64,000 nucleotides of DNA from Patiria pectinifera (GCA_029964075.1 CM057135.1:23896863-23960862), one strand, 5' to 3'; counted from the first letter of the stretch, positions 54,001 to 56,193 are shown. A program made the numbers and translations. Notes: generated by a model not told the origin, from the letters alone.

Positions 54001-56193
54001 CTACAGCTTCCATCAATCCCTTGTGAACCAAATGACCACAATGTACTCACATTCCAGGATTCCTCCCTGGTGTGCTACGTGAGTTCCCATTCCACTCCCC
54101 ACCCATCCCAACACTCCTACCATTTCCATCAATCCCTTGTGAACCAAATGACCACAATGTACTCACATTCCAGGATTCCTCCCTGGTGTGCTACGTGAGT
54201 TCCCATTCCACTCCCCGCCCATCCCAACACTCCTACCATTTCCATCAATCCCTTGTGAACCAAATGACCACAATGTACTCACATTCCAGGATTCCTTCCT
54301 TGAATTTCATAATACACATTGCTATGTGAGTTCCCATTCCGATCCCCACCCATCCCCAAACTCCTACCATTTCCATCAATCCCTTGTGAACCAAATGACC
54401 ACAATGTACTCACATTCCAGGATTCCTTCCTTGAATTTCACAATACGCATTGCTATGTGAGTTCCCATTCCGATCCCCACCCATCCACAAACTCCTACCA
54501 TTTCCATCAATCCCTTGTGAACCAAATGACCACAATGTACTCACATTCCAGGATTCCTTCCTTGAGTTTCACAATACGCATTGCTATGTGAGTTCCCATT
54601 CCGATCCCCACCCATCCCCAAACTCCTACCATTTCCATCAATCCCTTGTGAACCAAATGACCATAATGTACTCACATTCCAGGATTCCTCCCTGGATTAT
54701 ACGCATTGCTATGTGAGTTCCCATTCCGATCCCCACCCATCCCTGAACTCCTACAGCTTCCATCAATCCCTTGTGAACCCAATGACCACAATGTACTCAC
54801 ATTCCAGGATTCCGCCCTCTCCCTGGTGTGCTACGTGAGCTCCCATTCCCCTCCCATCCCATCCCTGAACTCCTACAGCTTCCATCAATCCCTTGTGAAC
54901 CCAATGACCACAATGTACTCACATTCCAGGATTCCTGCCCGGCTGGAAGGTATTGACGCATGAGTCTCCGTATCCCGTGCACAGGCCACACAGTGAGCAT
55001 ATCATGCACTGGTCAGCCTTCCACTCATGCTCACACTGCTCATCATCTCGCTCTTCTTCCTCCAGGTCCTCCTCGGCTCCCGGAGCCAAGATGTCTGCTG
55101 CCGCCTCTCCTAAGACACACAAAACAACAAAATAACTAGAAAGCACTCGAAGAACGCAACCTCCGCCAATTCAAAACAATTCTCCGCCATATTGTAATAA
55201 AGGTTTTACCGGCTACTTGAAAACATTTTTCATTCAACTTCACCGACTCTAACATTCAATTTCGTCCCAGAAAAGTTGAACACGCGTTTAACAAAACCAA
55301 TTTAGTCATTTACCATTCAATTTCATAGTTTGGTCACACTCTTTAGTAATACAGGGTCCAGAATATGCATCATTACAGATCAAATTCGTCTAAGCTGTTG
55401 CCGAATGGCAGCATTCAGAGATCAAATTTGTCTCATATATAAATCAATTAGAGGAATTTAATTTCTGAATAACAAGGTGTGGCATAGATGAGACAAAATC
55501 AAATACTCCAGGACAAAAACGTGTGCTCATTGTTTGAATTTGTTTAAACTGAATTTGAAATTGTGTGACAAAAGACGAAATTAAAAATTGGAAGTGCACT
55601 AAATCGATGTTGACGGGTACAGAATTGTCAAGATTTCAGGATGGTGATTTGTGAGGGTTTTTTTTTTCATTTGGAAAACTGTATAAATTACAAGTATGTA
55701 TGGCATTCACTTGTAGATGTATAGTCACTAGTAAAACACATCATATTCAGTGGCCAAAAAAAAAATCCCAACATTTATAATTTCTTCTTCTATAAACTTA
55801 TTCTGTGCAACCTAGCTTCATCAGTTGTAATGCATAAAGGCCATTCTAAAGTTTACGGTCCAAAGTGTGACATTTTCCAACCCAACCCCGTCAATTTTTT
55901 TTCAAGCTAACCTTCTGCAATGAGCGTTCTCATCAACTGTGCAGCAGCGACGTTGGCCCCCTCACCCCCACCGTTCCCGCACACATCCTCGGGACTGACC
56001 GCCTCCTTCTGGGCCATGTTGGCGTTCTTGCCATCCTTGCCAGCGCCATGCCCGAGGGCCGGTCCACGGCCGCACTGCCCCTTGTTGTTGATGCCGGCCG
56101 TGTGGACAGCCCCGCTGCTGGTCAGGATACAGGTGTGGGCCTTGCCGAGGGCCACCTGGGTGACTTTGACGTTTTTGAGTTCGGTGTACAACC
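1..56193 (-). CDS. MYCBP2: MYCBP2/PAM/highwire/RPM-1 orthologue, internal part (24 exons, both ends outside the window)
   Basis: The minus strand encodes an internal stretch of the PHR-family E3 ubiquitin ligase, which in other animals controls synapse formation and axon degeneration by ubiquitinating DLK-type kinases and NMNAT2. Exons joined in frame, 5' to 3': 56193-55912, 55109-54923, 51787-51513, 49410-49282, 48451-48370, 46834-46720, 45915-45696, 43622-43472, 41760-41465, 16973-16846, 15999-15908, 15131-14997, 14075-13992, 12657-12561, 11735-11543, 10209-9923, 9396-9142, 6889-6797, 5918-5823, 4185-3982, 3275-3147, 2247-2069, 1099-957, 39-1. Every junction is GT-AG and keeps phase. Order of parts: RCC1-like repeats, Cys-rich insert, more RCC1 blades, PHR1, helical linker, PHR2, next helical segment. 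Identity rests on long runs matching the known family, for example LLGGLGLFGGRGEY, KKSNNGTDINAGQIPQLLY and ICFSVDKPGI-like segments. The RING/tandem-Cys catalytic end is not in the window. Exons are GC-rich against AT-rich introns. Confidence 0.95.
391..910 (+). repeat. Dispersed repeat with terminal hairpin
   Basis: About 520 bp, matched in inverse orientation by 43755-44290. Its right end (740-901) is a hairpin: caaatattgagtggc ... gccactcaatatttg, with arms around gaatattatcgc. Non-coding, MITE-like. Confidence 0.75.
957..1099 (-). CDS. MYCBP2: MYCBP2 exon 23 of 24: helical region after PHR2
   Basis: Encodes NTAADTEHTQTESHSVVLER, QARKSALSITSIIIKAATEL, LHQAQGLQ plus G. The AL.I.S.I.KA...LLH.A pattern matches RALSVVSTVVRASKDLLHRA of vertebrates. 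Acceptor ccatcaccag, donor gtcagt. Confidence 0.9.
1236..1640 (+). pseudogene. LINE reverse-transcriptase C-terminal remnant
   Basis: Reads HKRCLHRMLCVTYHDHVTNE, EILQKANSQRLQEKVMERRL, then HSNTAMQWVPCGR. After a frameshift it continues RGRLKKTWHSAFRVHLGQ. This is the conserved tail after the RT domain of non-LTR elements (RCLRR...DHVTNEE.L.RA....L...ERRLRWLGH....GRP.KTW). Frameshifted and truncated, inside the MYCBP2 intron between exons 22 and 23. Confidence 0.8.
2069..2247 (-). CDS. MYCBP2: MYCBP2 exon 22 of 24: end of PHR2
   Basis: Encodes EGVKYAVRLRNHGNRTVNGD, AGTTHVKCPDGVVFTFSSCP, LSSNGTSQTRGQVPQILYF plus AA. This is nearly residue-for-residue the PHR2 C-terminus of vertebrate MYCBP2 (V.YAVRLRN.G.RT.NGD...CPDGV.FTFS.C.LSSNGT.QTRGQ.PQILY). 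Confidence 0.97.
2758..3035. mobile_element. TTAA-flanked MITE (TTAACCCTCC family)
   Basis: Ends TTAACCCTCC and GAGGGTTAA. Internal cacagacagtcaaaa and gactgctatgat. A second copy is at 10288-10632 and a fragment near 23581-23800. Confidence 0.6.
3147..3275 (-). CDS. MYCBP2: MYCBP2 exon 21 of 24: PHR2
   Basis: 43 codons: SETGADGHSHRWNSLELVKG, SYGPSDLVNDVAEVKFDRPV, AVK. Matches HSHRW.SLELVKG.Y...D...D.AE......V of PHR2. The acceptor was chosen at 3275 to keep phase; an AG two bases further in would break the frame. Confidence 0.96.
3982..4185 (-). CDS. MYCBP2: MYCBP2 exon 20 of 24: PHR2 start
   Basis: 68 codons: GESQATGRPLFCTPTRYGRV, SQGRGWSTGNGTPDAVCFSV, DKPGILIAGFCIYGGGGHYN, YELELLDG. The GRGWSTGNGTPDA.CFSVDKPGI...GF..YGGGG..YELE run is the start of the second PHR domain. 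Confidence 0.97.
4318..4725 (-). mobile_element. Repeat element interrupted by a nested MITE
   Basis: The flanks (ctctaacctcacctaaagct ... cctaggatgttagggt-like end) are the reverse complement of 52985-53135, which is uninterrupted. Here it is split by a foldback element at 4402-4634. Confidence 0.65.
4402..4634. mobile_element. Foldback MITE with AGCAG duplication
   Basis: Arms tgcccaatttcatggtgctg ... cagcgccgtgaaattggccc with long inverted similarity (tgcttagcac, agtctgg, ggctggtaac). Flanked by AGCAG on both sides. Relatives at 16076-16235 (partial), 53160-53396 and 62552-62780. Confidence 0.7.
5007..5645. mobile_element. MITE with GGGCGATTCAC terminal repeats, carrying a nested MITE
   Basis: Ends gggcgattcacattgcattg and caatgcagtgcgcc-type inverse followed by gaatcgccc. 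The uninterrupted form is at about 53570-53900 and 62970-63315. A second element (5355-5631) is inserted in its right arm. Confidence 0.7.
5355..5631. mobile_element. hAT-type MITE, 277 bp
   Basis: Terminal inverted repeats CAAGGGCGGATCCAG and CTGGATCCGCCCTTG. Exact 8-bp target duplication ATTGTGAA at 5347-5354 and 5632-5639. The 8-bp duplication and CA...TG ends fit the hAT superfamily. No coding capacity. Confidence 0.85.
5823..5918 (-). CDS. MYCBP2: MYCBP2 exon 19 of 24
   Basis: 32 codons, KQSTCYPLLVSNTSRLLACV, IAELSAAAISSD. Corresponds to SSHLVSNTCGLLASIVSELTASALGS. Acceptor tttccaacag, donor gtaaat. Confidence 0.93.
6145..6631. mobile_element. TTAA-flanked MITE with GGTCGGCCGACC core
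   Basis: TIR TTAAAGGGAATATACAAC and GTTGTATATTCCTTAA. Central palindrome gctggtcggccgaccagc. Related copies at about 52205-52735, 61615-62145 and a truncated one at 27329-27830. Confidence 0.7.
6797..6889 (-). CDS. MYCBP2: MYCBP2 exon 18 of 24
   Basis: 31 codons, LDGVRSSPNFHEILDRLLNI, LITPVQQALSK. Phase 0 at both ends. It follows RIQ of exon 17 and precedes KQSTCYPLLVSNT of exon 19, matching the FREVLEKML..VLPV region of vertebrates. Confidence 0.88.
7929..8240 (+). repeat. 52-bp tandem repeat, six copies
   Basis: Unit tcacgcctagtttgtagtaa plus cacgtctttgcacattgggt, period exactly 52 (starts 7931, 7983, 8035, 8087, 8139, 8191). Copies differ at one or two bases. Lies in the intron after MYCBP2 exon 17. 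Confidence 0.95.
9142..9396 (-). CDS. MYCBP2: MYCBP2 exon 17 of 24: helical linker
   Basis: 85 codons: AEQAEPNGNLLGAVLEALCH, PSVRLSSVLPILRDRDRDGE, VPNVLTKQCSMEDASPLAGA, then an Ala/Ser-rich part and ALMEERIQ. Corresponds to the ...LLAAVMSALCHTSVKLTSIFPI segment of vertebrates. Both boundaries are phase 0. Confidence 0.93.
9923..10209 (-). CDS. MYCBP2: MYCBP2 exon 16 of 24: helical linker
   Basis: Encodes SAFSKKQPTENGQLPESIAA, CCDLLRLILSNSTQPSIQRL, then a helical stretch to ECHRTFVSCFHAFYPSAQLK, WMFLCELLGSMGS. ECHxTFxxCFHxFYPxxxLxWxxLCxLL is a family signature. Donor gtgagt. Confidence 0.95.
10288..10632. mobile_element. TTAA-flanked MITE, second copy
   Basis: Starts ttaaccctcctgc, shares cacagacagtcaaaatg, ggctagttaccag and gactgctgaaaacagtcac with 2758-3035, and ends at a ttaa near 10629. 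The right end is partly decayed. Confidence 0.55.
11205..11412 (-). mobile_element. tRNA-derived SINE
   Basis: On the minus strand: tRNA-like head with A box tggtctagcggtagag and B box ggttcgagcccc, then a body with ttgagtaaggcgctttacc and atgggtaccagc. Same superfamily as the element at 26169. Confidence 0.75.
11543..11735 (-). CDS. MYCBP2: MYCBP2 exon 15 of 24: helical linker
   Basis: Encodes EVFKSLLRLLDWSWNKLAEG, ILVALKQGGKRLLDFALDLE, RLMYIATACLRLLRSYVCEV and YPSP. The LDWSWNKL, LDLERL and CLRLLR..VCE.YP runs match the family. Predicted helix-rich linker between PHR1 and PHR2. Confidence 0.95.
11980..12200. repeat. GACTCGAGTC-rich simple region
   Basis: Dense irregular array of gactcgactcgagtc-type words, many self-complementary, extending weakly to about 12420. 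No gene seen. Confidence 0.7.
12561..12657 (-). CDS. MYCBP2: MYCBP2 exon 14 of 24
   Basis: Encodes LPQPDISSSGGLSSQTEPVH then ILTPRFSNTVNT. TEPVHIL..xF..TV matches the segment just after PHR1 in vertebrate MYCBP2. Acceptor ctcttgcag; donor gtaatc, slightly off consensus. Confidence 0.93.
13588..13815. mobile_element. TTAA-flanked MITE with telomere-like ends
   Basis: Starts TTAACCCTAACCGAACTC and ends GGGAGTTAGGGTTAA. Inverse copies at about 51868-52092 and 61279-61503. Confidence 0.7.
13992..14075 (-). CDS. MYCBP2: MYCBP2 exon 13 of 24: end of PHR1
   Basis: Encodes VTFQFMSSKKSNNGTDINAG then QIPQLLY plus AA. This closes PHR1 (F.F..SKKSNNGTD.NAGQIPQLLY). Donor gtatgt. Confidence 0.97.
14457..14591. 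mobile_element. Short inverted-repeat element with a tRNA-like T arm
   Basis: Ends aggtttttgcccttcaccga and tagtgaagggtaaaaacct are inverted. Inside is gtgggttcgagtcccac, a perfect tRNA T-arm/B box. A related, longer element is at 33894-34212. Confidence 0.6.
14997..15131 (-). CDS. MYCBP2: MYCBP2 exon 12 of 24: PHR1
   Basis: Encodes REKFPILFDEPVPLTAGCWY, VAWARVNGPSSDCGSGGQTS and ITTDD. Matches the WYVAWAR..GPSSDCGS.GQ.SITTDD block of PHR1. Donor gtaagt. Confidence 0.97.
15205..15290 (-). repeat. tRNA-like sequence (degenerate)
   Basis: On the minus strand, tagctcagttggtagaac (A box) and ggttcaaaccctgc (B box) at tRNA spacing. Acceptor stem pairs imperfectly and the anticodon stem is broken, so it is a tRNA-derived repeat rather than a working tRNA gene. 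Confidence 0.6.
15908..15999 (-). CDS. MYCBP2: MYCBP2 exon 11 of 24: PHR1
   Basis: Encodes LYELGSKAAEYEPDGELLAE, SDDITFECGA plus AG. Corresponds to LFELG...DGDLLAETD of the vertebrate PHR1. Acceptor cttgtag, donor gtgaga. Confidence 0.95.
16846..16973 (-). CDS. MYCBP2: MYCBP2 exon 10 of 24: PHR1 core
   Basis: Encodes YGGGWGYSGHSVEALRFSVD, VDVLLGGLGLFGGRGEYNAK and IK. This is the most conserved PHR-domain segment (GGWGYS.HSVEA.RFS.D..LLGGLGLFGGRGEY). PHR domains are beta-sandwich folds found in MYCBP2 and BTBD proteins. The exon lies 24.5 kb from the previous one. Confidence 0.97.
17190..17925 (+). repeat. 145-bp tandem repeat, five copies
   Basis: Period exactly 145 (tgtgaccttgaccc at 17201, 17346, 17491, 17636, 17781). 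Each unit carries tgaccttgacccttgacctt, then a conserved caaaccaaatttgaagttca segment. Ends next to a (CA)n run. Confidence 0.95.
19103..19477. mobile_element. Foldback MITE, AGGCC ends, TA-flanked
   Basis: Ends aggccaaaa...gtttccggtttctggtat and ataccagaaaccggagac...ggcct. Flanked by TA. Copies at 33354-33703 and 40153-40512. Confidence 0.75.
19711..20127 (+). CDS. Unrecognised ORF, 138 codons
   Basis: Longest ORF near the lectin cluster that is not a shadow of a known gene. Six Cys and alternating hydrophobic residues (NMWCRINCNIEVSARHNITI, VLMNGKYISIKP, LHCMGNLFAVGFLNKSC) could suggest a small beta domain, loosely CUB-like, but I recognise no family. The N-terminal part is not a signal peptide. 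It could be an exon remnant or chance. A-rich composition, no splice context assigned. Confidence 0.25.
   Translation: MKTFVRNICSLAYCTTTNQQHDQRKVDFTTALNIQNSGNMWCRINCNIEVSARHNITIVLMNGKYISIKPKRHQNTLENGKTKIKIRLNGALSRSTPQKLHCMGNLFAVGFLNKSCKTVVNRNCGEKNQSLFFRFQNM
20743..21158. mobile_element. TTAA-flanked element, TTAACCCTAACCGCCC family
   Basis: Starts TTAACCCTAACCGCCCTG and ends cctaggaagttaggattaa. Internal repeated aggatttgcaggattgagg-like words. Copies at 50057-50472 and 59750-60165. Lies just before lectin 1. Confidence 0.75.
21518..22021 (+). CDS. Secreted C-type lectin 1 (single exon), nested in a MYCBP2 intron
   Basis: 167-residue intronless ORF. It has a signal peptide (MSAMTFVWLSVLLVCVHA, cleavage after VHA) and one long-form C-type lectin domain: CKWQFGNSCY start, FDEALQACSAMGAGLVV helix, WIGC, GEPNGQD with an EPN mannose/GlcNAc-type motif, GEDCAQMW, and WVDIGC...VICEYY. 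The usual WND calcium motif is WVD here, so calcium or sugar binding may be altered. The tail MTCLQADADGRFA carries an extra Cys that could link subunits. AATAAA lies at 22084. Soluble secreted lectins of this kind act in invertebrate innate recognition; the ligand is unknown. ATG at 21518 was chosen as first in-frame Met; a second Met lies three codons on (MTF), aligning with the MRF start of paralogues. Confidence 0.92.
   Translation: MSAMTFVWLSVLLVCVHADCKWQFGNSCYQLLTGTKTFDEALQACSAMGAGLVVPNSQNENQFIWQMMKNHLPSVGRVWIGCTFKQEEGQWMYAADAGKECKFFGWASGEPNGQDHGGEDCAQMWDFLAGHWVDIGCSERASVICEYYSSLHVEMTCLQADADGRFA
22156..22431 (+). pseudogene. GPCR-like 3' fragment downstream of lectin 1
   Basis: The reading frame ends VVISTNSHLNVVIYYQRN, KELWQTLRRLVTPCCP, stop. 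This looks like transmembrane helix 7 of a rhodopsin-type receptor (N-S-x-x-N-x-x-I-Y in place of NPxxY), then a basic helix 8 and a Cys pair. The part before it matches the fragments at 27831 and 32236 but is frameshifted. No start, no other helices. Fragment identity is an inference from pattern. Confidence 0.5.
22905..22918. promoter_or_regulatory. X-box-like site GTTGCCATGGCAAC before lectin 2
   Basis: Perfect inverted 14-mer of the RFX binding type, about 1 kb before the lectin 2 ATG, in the conserved upstream block. A one-base variant (gttgccatggcaat) is at 29213-29226 before lectin 3. Function inferred only. Confidence 0.4.
23957..24454 (+). CDS. Secreted C-type lectin 2 (single exon)
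   Basis: About 165 residues from ATG 23957 (MSTMRFVWLS); a second Met at 23966 aligns with the starts of lectins 4 and 5. Signal peptide to VHA, then CKWQFGNSCY, FDEALQACSAMGAGLVV, WIGC, EPNGQD, GEDCAQMW, WVDITC, VICEYY and tail VTCRQADADGRFA. It differs from lectin 1 mainly in the loop before EPN (TDKHTEGKWM, FIDWAPTEPN against FGWASGEPN). No intron is needed: one frame runs from signal peptide to stop. AATAAA at 24520-24525. Part of a head-to-tail array on the strand opposite to its host gene. Confidence 0.92.
   Translation: MSTMRFVWLSVLLVCVHAKCKWQFGNSCYQLLTGTMTFDEALQACSAMGAGLVVPNSQNENQFIWQMKKNHHPSIDEVWIGCTDKHTEGKWMYAADTGKECKFIDWAPTEPNGQDYGGEDCAQMWDETAGQWVDITCSAVASVICEYYSSLEVTCRQADADGRFA
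25083..25504. mobile_element. Foldback element with CAGGGTGAGTC end
   Basis: Preceded by TA. Arms (catttcatgtagcactttga-type left; cattttgaaagtgct right) fold back around cacggatcacaaaac / tttttgtgatccgtgg. The right terminus is missing. Related to 25903-26837. Confidence 0.65.
25903..26837. mobile_element. Foldback element, TA-flanked, with a SINE inside
   Basis: Left end TA then cagggggagt; right end actcaccctg then TA. Inverted arms share tagcactttccagatcta and gggggcaccattt. Interrupted by the SINE at 26169-26460. Confidence 0.7.
26169..26460 (+). mobile_element. tRNA-derived SINE with target-site duplication
   Basis: tRNA-like head (A box near tggtccaggggttacgg, B box gggttcgaaccctg), body with cgctttgagtcgttg and aagcgctatataag, tail attattattattt. 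Flanked by CATAACTG at 26161-26168 and 26461-26468. Confidence 0.85.
27592..27742. mobile_element. 151-bp TA-flanked MITE
   Basis: Ends gaccgcttgcagacgcg and cgcgtctgcaagcggtc, TA on both sides. Nearly the whole element is inverted (gcgacgccatgtt / aacatggcgtcgc). Confidence 0.8.
27831..27960 (+). pseudogene. GPCR-like fragment (loop 3/helix 6 region), decayed
   Basis: Reads MATPEHTKRGRTRRSKSAPS then LQPTFSS and a stop. It shares the nucleotide block gtctgcaacca...gagctgtgggcgtcagc with 22200 and 32280. The basic run resembles an intracellular loop 3. Broken by stop codons and frameshifts. Confidence 0.4.
30376..30870 (+). CDS. Secreted C-type lectin 3 (single exon, most divergent)
   Basis: 164 residues, MSAMTFVWLSVLMVCVHA signal peptide then CTLD. 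Divergent positions include YHQLTGMKTF, VPDSHKENHFIWEKF, NLPEYGKVWIG, FKGWASGEPNIPDQEEDC and NVRDGKWVDITC. EPN, the Cys framework and the tail Cys are kept, but GQDHGG after EPN is replaced by IPDQE, next to the sugar site, which suggests a different specificity. AATAAA-like signal at 30900. About 4.9 kb before lectin 4. Confidence 0.92.
   Translation: MSAMTFVWLSVLMVCVHAKCKWQFGNSCYHQLTGMKTFDEALQACSAMGGGLVVPDSHKENHFIWEKFASNLPEYGKVWIGCTDKHKEGKWMYAVDAGKECTFKGWASGEPNIPDQEEDCAQMWNVRDGKWVDITCSAHASVICEYYSSLEVTCRQADADGRFA
32236..32402 (+). pseudogene. GPCR-like fragment with helix 6, decayed
   Basis: One frame gives RTRRSESAPCLQ; after a shift another gives SATTVFIIMGAVGVSWGLDL then FVLLSHREYI. The hydrophobic run with SWGLD resembles helix 6 of rhodopsin-like receptors (CWxP region). 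Homologous to 22156-22300 and 27831-27960. Sits between lectins 3 and 4. Confidence 0.45.
33354..33703. mobile_element. Foldback MITE, second copy
   Basis: Same ends as 19103-19477, inverse internal order (the tatgcgcacgcgtcgccgta end comes first). Poly-C tract where the first copy has poly-A. Confidence 0.75.
33894..34212. mobile_element. Composite element with tRNA-like part and hairpin
   Basis: Left part aggttttgcccttcaccgac, inside it on the minus strand a tRNA-like run (tagctcggtggtcgagtgg, B box gggttcgagtccc), right part a hairpin around gacttatatcaccccga. Related to 14411-14591. Confidence 0.55.
35248..35736 (+). CDS. Secreted C-type lectin 4 (single exon)
   Basis: 162 residues from MRFVWLSVLLVCVHA. 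The ATG upstream that lectin 2 has is ACG here (cttcacgtcc), so MRF is the start. CTLD: CQWQFGNSCY, FNEALQACSAMGAGLVV, KVWIGCTFKQEEGQW, FGWASGEPNGQDHGGEDC, WVDITC, VICEYY, tail VTCLQAHADGRFA. Its loop is close to lectin 1 while its flanks resemble lectin 5, which suggests gene conversion between copies. No AATAAA near the stop; tactaaatattc follows about 50 bases on. Confidence 0.92.
   Translation: MRFVWLSVLLVCVHAKCQWQFGNSCYQLLTGTMMFNEALQACSAMGAGLVVPNSQNENQFIWQMMKNNLLNDGKVWIGCTFKQEEGQWMYAADEGKECKFFGWASGEPNGQDHGGEDCAQMWDSLAGQWVDITCSAHASVICEYYSNLEVTCLQAHADGRFA
36181..36288 (+). pseudogene. Truncated C-type lectin, 3' end only
   Basis: Keeps only the last 35 codons: QWVDNRCSAVVSVICEYY, SSLEMTCRQADADGRFA and stop. 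It is followed by a lectin-type 3' flank very similar to that after 38088. Directly upstream (36130-36178) is the block that normally lies far 5' of a lectin gene (caaatgggggat...). The signal peptide and most of the domain are therefore deleted, probably by unequal recombination between tandem units. Confidence 0.85.
36753..36812. repeat. Perfect 60-bp palindrome with two X-box-like sites
   Basis: The left 30 bases (attgagtacctgttgccatg...) are the exact reverse complement of the right 30. Each arm contains GTTGCCATGGCAAC, itself palindromic and equal to the ideal RFX factor X-box. A second identical copy is at 38553-38612. Confidence 0.95.
37603..38088 (+). CDS. Secreted C-type lectin 5 (single exon)
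   Basis: 161 residues from MRFVWLSVLLVCVHA (signal, residues 1-15). CTLD about 17-141: C17/C25 long-form pair, C42 with C141, C117 with C133, and C79/C98 possibly paired; E107-P108-N109 sugar motif; W128-V129-D130 replaces WND. C151 in the tail VTCLQADANGRFA has no obvious partner. Distinct loop NEPNGETRGEDC, one residue shorter than in lectins 2 and 4. The ACG upstream of ATG is as in lectin 4. Upstream sequence over about 700 bp is nearly the same as that of lectin 4. Confidence 0.92.
   Translation: MRFVWLSVLLVCVHAKCKWQFGNSCYQLLTGTMTFDDALQACSAMGAGLVVPNSQNENQFIWQMMKNQLPNDGNVWIGCTDKHTEDQWMYAADTSKECKFVSWAPNEPNGETRGEDCAQMWDSPAGQWVDIRCSAVASVICEYYSSLEVTCLQADANGRFA
38553..38612. repeat. Second copy of the 60-bp palindrome with X-box-like sites
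   Basis: Identical to 36753-36812 in sequence and immediate flanks (atctatgtgcac on the left). Found after lectin 5, where the next unit would begin. Confidence 0.95.
38880..40150. other. Lectin-unit 3' flank remnants, no gene seen
   Basis: Parts at 38880-39480 resemble the flanks after lectins 2 and 3 (gatttggaagg, tttgatgtgttaaa, tttgacttttttta). A hairpin at 39526-39638 (ctaaataatgaaaggtttgcg / cgcaaacctttcattattta) is present. No ORF of interest. Confidence 0.6.
40153..40512. mobile_element. Foldback MITE, third copy
   Basis: Shares tttctggtatgcgcgcgcgt, the gactcccatatatttt core and accggagactttttttt. Left end decayed (aggcaaaa). Confidence 0.7.
40722..41160. mobile_element. AT-rich element with TAGGGCTGTCC end
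   Basis: Starts tagggctgtccatattcaaa and ends tttgaatattagggacagc, imperfect inverted repeats. Inner attcgaatattcg palindromes. Looks like a decayed non-autonomous DNA transposon. Confidence 0.55.
41465..41760 (-). CDS. MYCBP2: MYCBP2 exon 9 of 24: region before PHR1 and PHR1 start
   Basis: Begins CFSPASATITCHSVFQP, contains LTPELALPSPTLSVQVSRSH, CALHMLACLDTLTAAQ, and ends CITKVYSKEDFNSVNRFE plus G. The HxALHxLxCLDTL and KVYSKEDxxxVNRFE runs match vertebrate MYCBP2. The donor opens the 24.5-kb intron that hosts the lectin cluster. Confidence 0.95.
41857..42224 (-). mobile_element. tRNA-derived SINE with target-site duplication
   Basis: On the minus strand: head ggtggcttgtgcgtaaagcg, B box cggttcgaatcctg, body with ggtttttctccgagccctcc, tail of (ATT)n. 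Flanked by CAAATTTG at 41849-41856 and 42225-42232. Confidence 0.85.
42347..42821. repeat. 475-bp near-perfect foldback, TTAA-flanked
   Basis: Arms of about 225 bp that are reverse complements with few mismatches (agaggttgtggaatgctcga ... tcgagcattccacaacctct), loop near 42573-42593. TTAA directly outside on both sides (42343-42346 and 42822-42825). Confidence 0.9.
43472..43622 (-). CDS. MYCBP2: MYCBP2 exon 8 of 24
   Basis: Encodes GVVPRNGAAGVRCLMLSRLD, GTCNSYTEQDTSFNYEDTSV and CLDPLYNVLW. The VCLDPLYNVLW end corresponds to VCLDPVYDVIW of the vertebrate protein. It links the RCC1-like region to PHR1. Donor gtaagt. Confidence 0.93.
43755..44290 (-). repeat. Dispersed repeat with hairpin, inverse copy of 391-910
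   Basis: Reverse complement of 391-910, including the foldback (43768-43932) and the segment with cccatgggcggatag. Lies in the intron between MYCBP2 exons 7 and 8. Confidence 0.75.
45268..45612. mobile_element. MITE with TAGGGCTGTGCATT ends
   Basis: Terminal inverted repeats tagggctgtgcatt and aatgcacagcccta. Inner ggtacccggggacc and gtacccgatcg words. hAT-like ends, no clear target duplication seen. Confidence 0.65.
45696..45915 (-). CDS. MYCBP2: MYCBP2 exon 7 of 24: end of RCC1-like domain
   Basis: Starts KGQLCRAILEESNAPGA and continues through PDMGPQYGRKATWVGASGDQ then TFIKVDEALINPRMLENSLV. The YGRKATWVGASGDQTF run is a hallmark of PHR ligases. Ends FANQSVI plus G; donor gtcagt. Confidence 0.96.
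46720..46834 (-). CDS. MYCBP2: MYCBP2 exon 6 of 24: RCC1 blade
   Basis: Encodes TAPVQLQVPETVVQVAAGSN, HTVLLGVSGNVYTCGNFQ. Pattern VAAGSNHT...GNVYTCG is RCC1-like and corresponds to the VTAGSNHTAVLL segment of vertebrate MYCBP2. Donor gtgagc after CAG. Confidence 0.94.
46835..48369. other. MYCBP2 intron, mostly unique
   Basis: AT-rich DNA with one tRNA-derived fragment. Its part from 48324 begins the duplicated block. No further gene seen. Confidence 0.6.
47650..47745 (-). repeat. tRNA-derived repeat fragment
   Basis: On the minus strand: A box region cggcctagcggttaagag and B box aggttcgaatcccg. No full tRNA fold. In the intron after MYCBP2 exon 6. Confidence 0.5.
48370..48451 (-). CDS. MYCBP2: MYCBP2 exon 5 of 24 (copy A): RCC1 blade, second half
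   Basis: 82-bp exon reading VVLLKNGEVYGFGLGNHGQL then GQGDSGSR, a typical RCC1 strand pair (G.VY.FG....GQLG.GD). It joins in phase to exon 4 (CGLHHT) and exon 6. Copy B is at 58050-58131. Confidence 0.93.
49282..49410 (-). CDS. MYCBP2: MYCBP2 exon 4 of 24 (copy A): RCC1 blade, first half
   Basis: Reads DEGSTSGDDRDVERDYGQH, then PPGPVTLPLPATQVACGLHH and T. The ATQVACGLHHT end begins an RCC1 blade completed by the next exon (VVLLKNG). The nearby copy at 58974-59102 encodes the same protein, with one synonymous difference seen in a Gly codon. Confidence 0.92.
50057..50472. mobile_element. TTAACCCTAACCGCCC element, copy in duplicated block A
   Basis: About 97% like 20743-21158 by eye, same TTAA ends. 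Orthologous to 59750-60165 in block B. Confidence 0.75.
51204..51477. mobile_element. TTAA-flanked element present only in copy A
   Basis: Left end CCCTAACCCCCTAGGCCC after TTAA; inside, tandem words of catcctcaatcctccaaaat; TTAA repeats at 51478-51481. Copy B has the empty site (gcagtttaatgatcag at about 60884-60899) with a single TTAA. Confidence 0.8.
51513..51787 (-). CDS. MYCBP2: MYCBP2 exon 3 of 24 (copy A): second Cys-rich segment
   Basis: The acceptor cattgcaatgacag is followed by G that completes Met, then VCGCGSGDSGCTKCGCCKVC. This matches the CGCGSGESGC...CGCCKAC run of vertebrate MYCBP2. The second half is variable and ends GFIMNQDKGK plus G. Donor gtgagg. A copy with an identical predicted protein lies at 60924-61198. 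Confidence 0.93.
53931..54922. repeat. Intron minisatellite repeating a splice donor (copy A)
   Basis: Eight units of 116, 116, 116, 131, 131, 131, 125 and 122 bp abut the donor of MYCBP2 exon 2. Each holds, on the minus strand, ggaatcctggaatgtgagta (one unit has a variant start), that is, the end of the exon and the GTGAGT donor. Periods of 116 and 131 are not multiples of three, so the array is not coding. Confidence 0.95.
54923..55109 (-). CDS. MYCBP2: MYCBP2 exon 2 of 24: acidic stretch and Cys-rich segment
   Basis: Encodes an acidic run (EEDLEEEERDDEQ), then CEHEWKADQCMICSLC and CTGYGDSC, the Cys/His-rich insert within the RCC1-like domain of PHR proteins. It ends PGRNPG plus AT, with donor GTGAGT. 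The last ~20 bases and the donor are reiterated many times in the adjoining intron minisatellite (53931-54922). Confidence 0.93.
55912..56193 (-). CDS. MYCBP2: MYCBP2 exon 1 of 24 in window: RCC1-like blade
   Basis: Starts after an AG acceptor in phase 1 and reads LYTELKNVKVTQVALGKAHT, then a NNKGQCGRG RCC1 signature. It ends in a low-complexity Gly/Ala/Lys stretch (GKDGKNANMAQKEAV) and LIAEG. The donor is gttagc. The VALGKAHTCILTSSG core is the usual RCC1 blade pattern (V..G..H...L...G). The upstream exon is not found between here and the N gap. Confidence 0.92.
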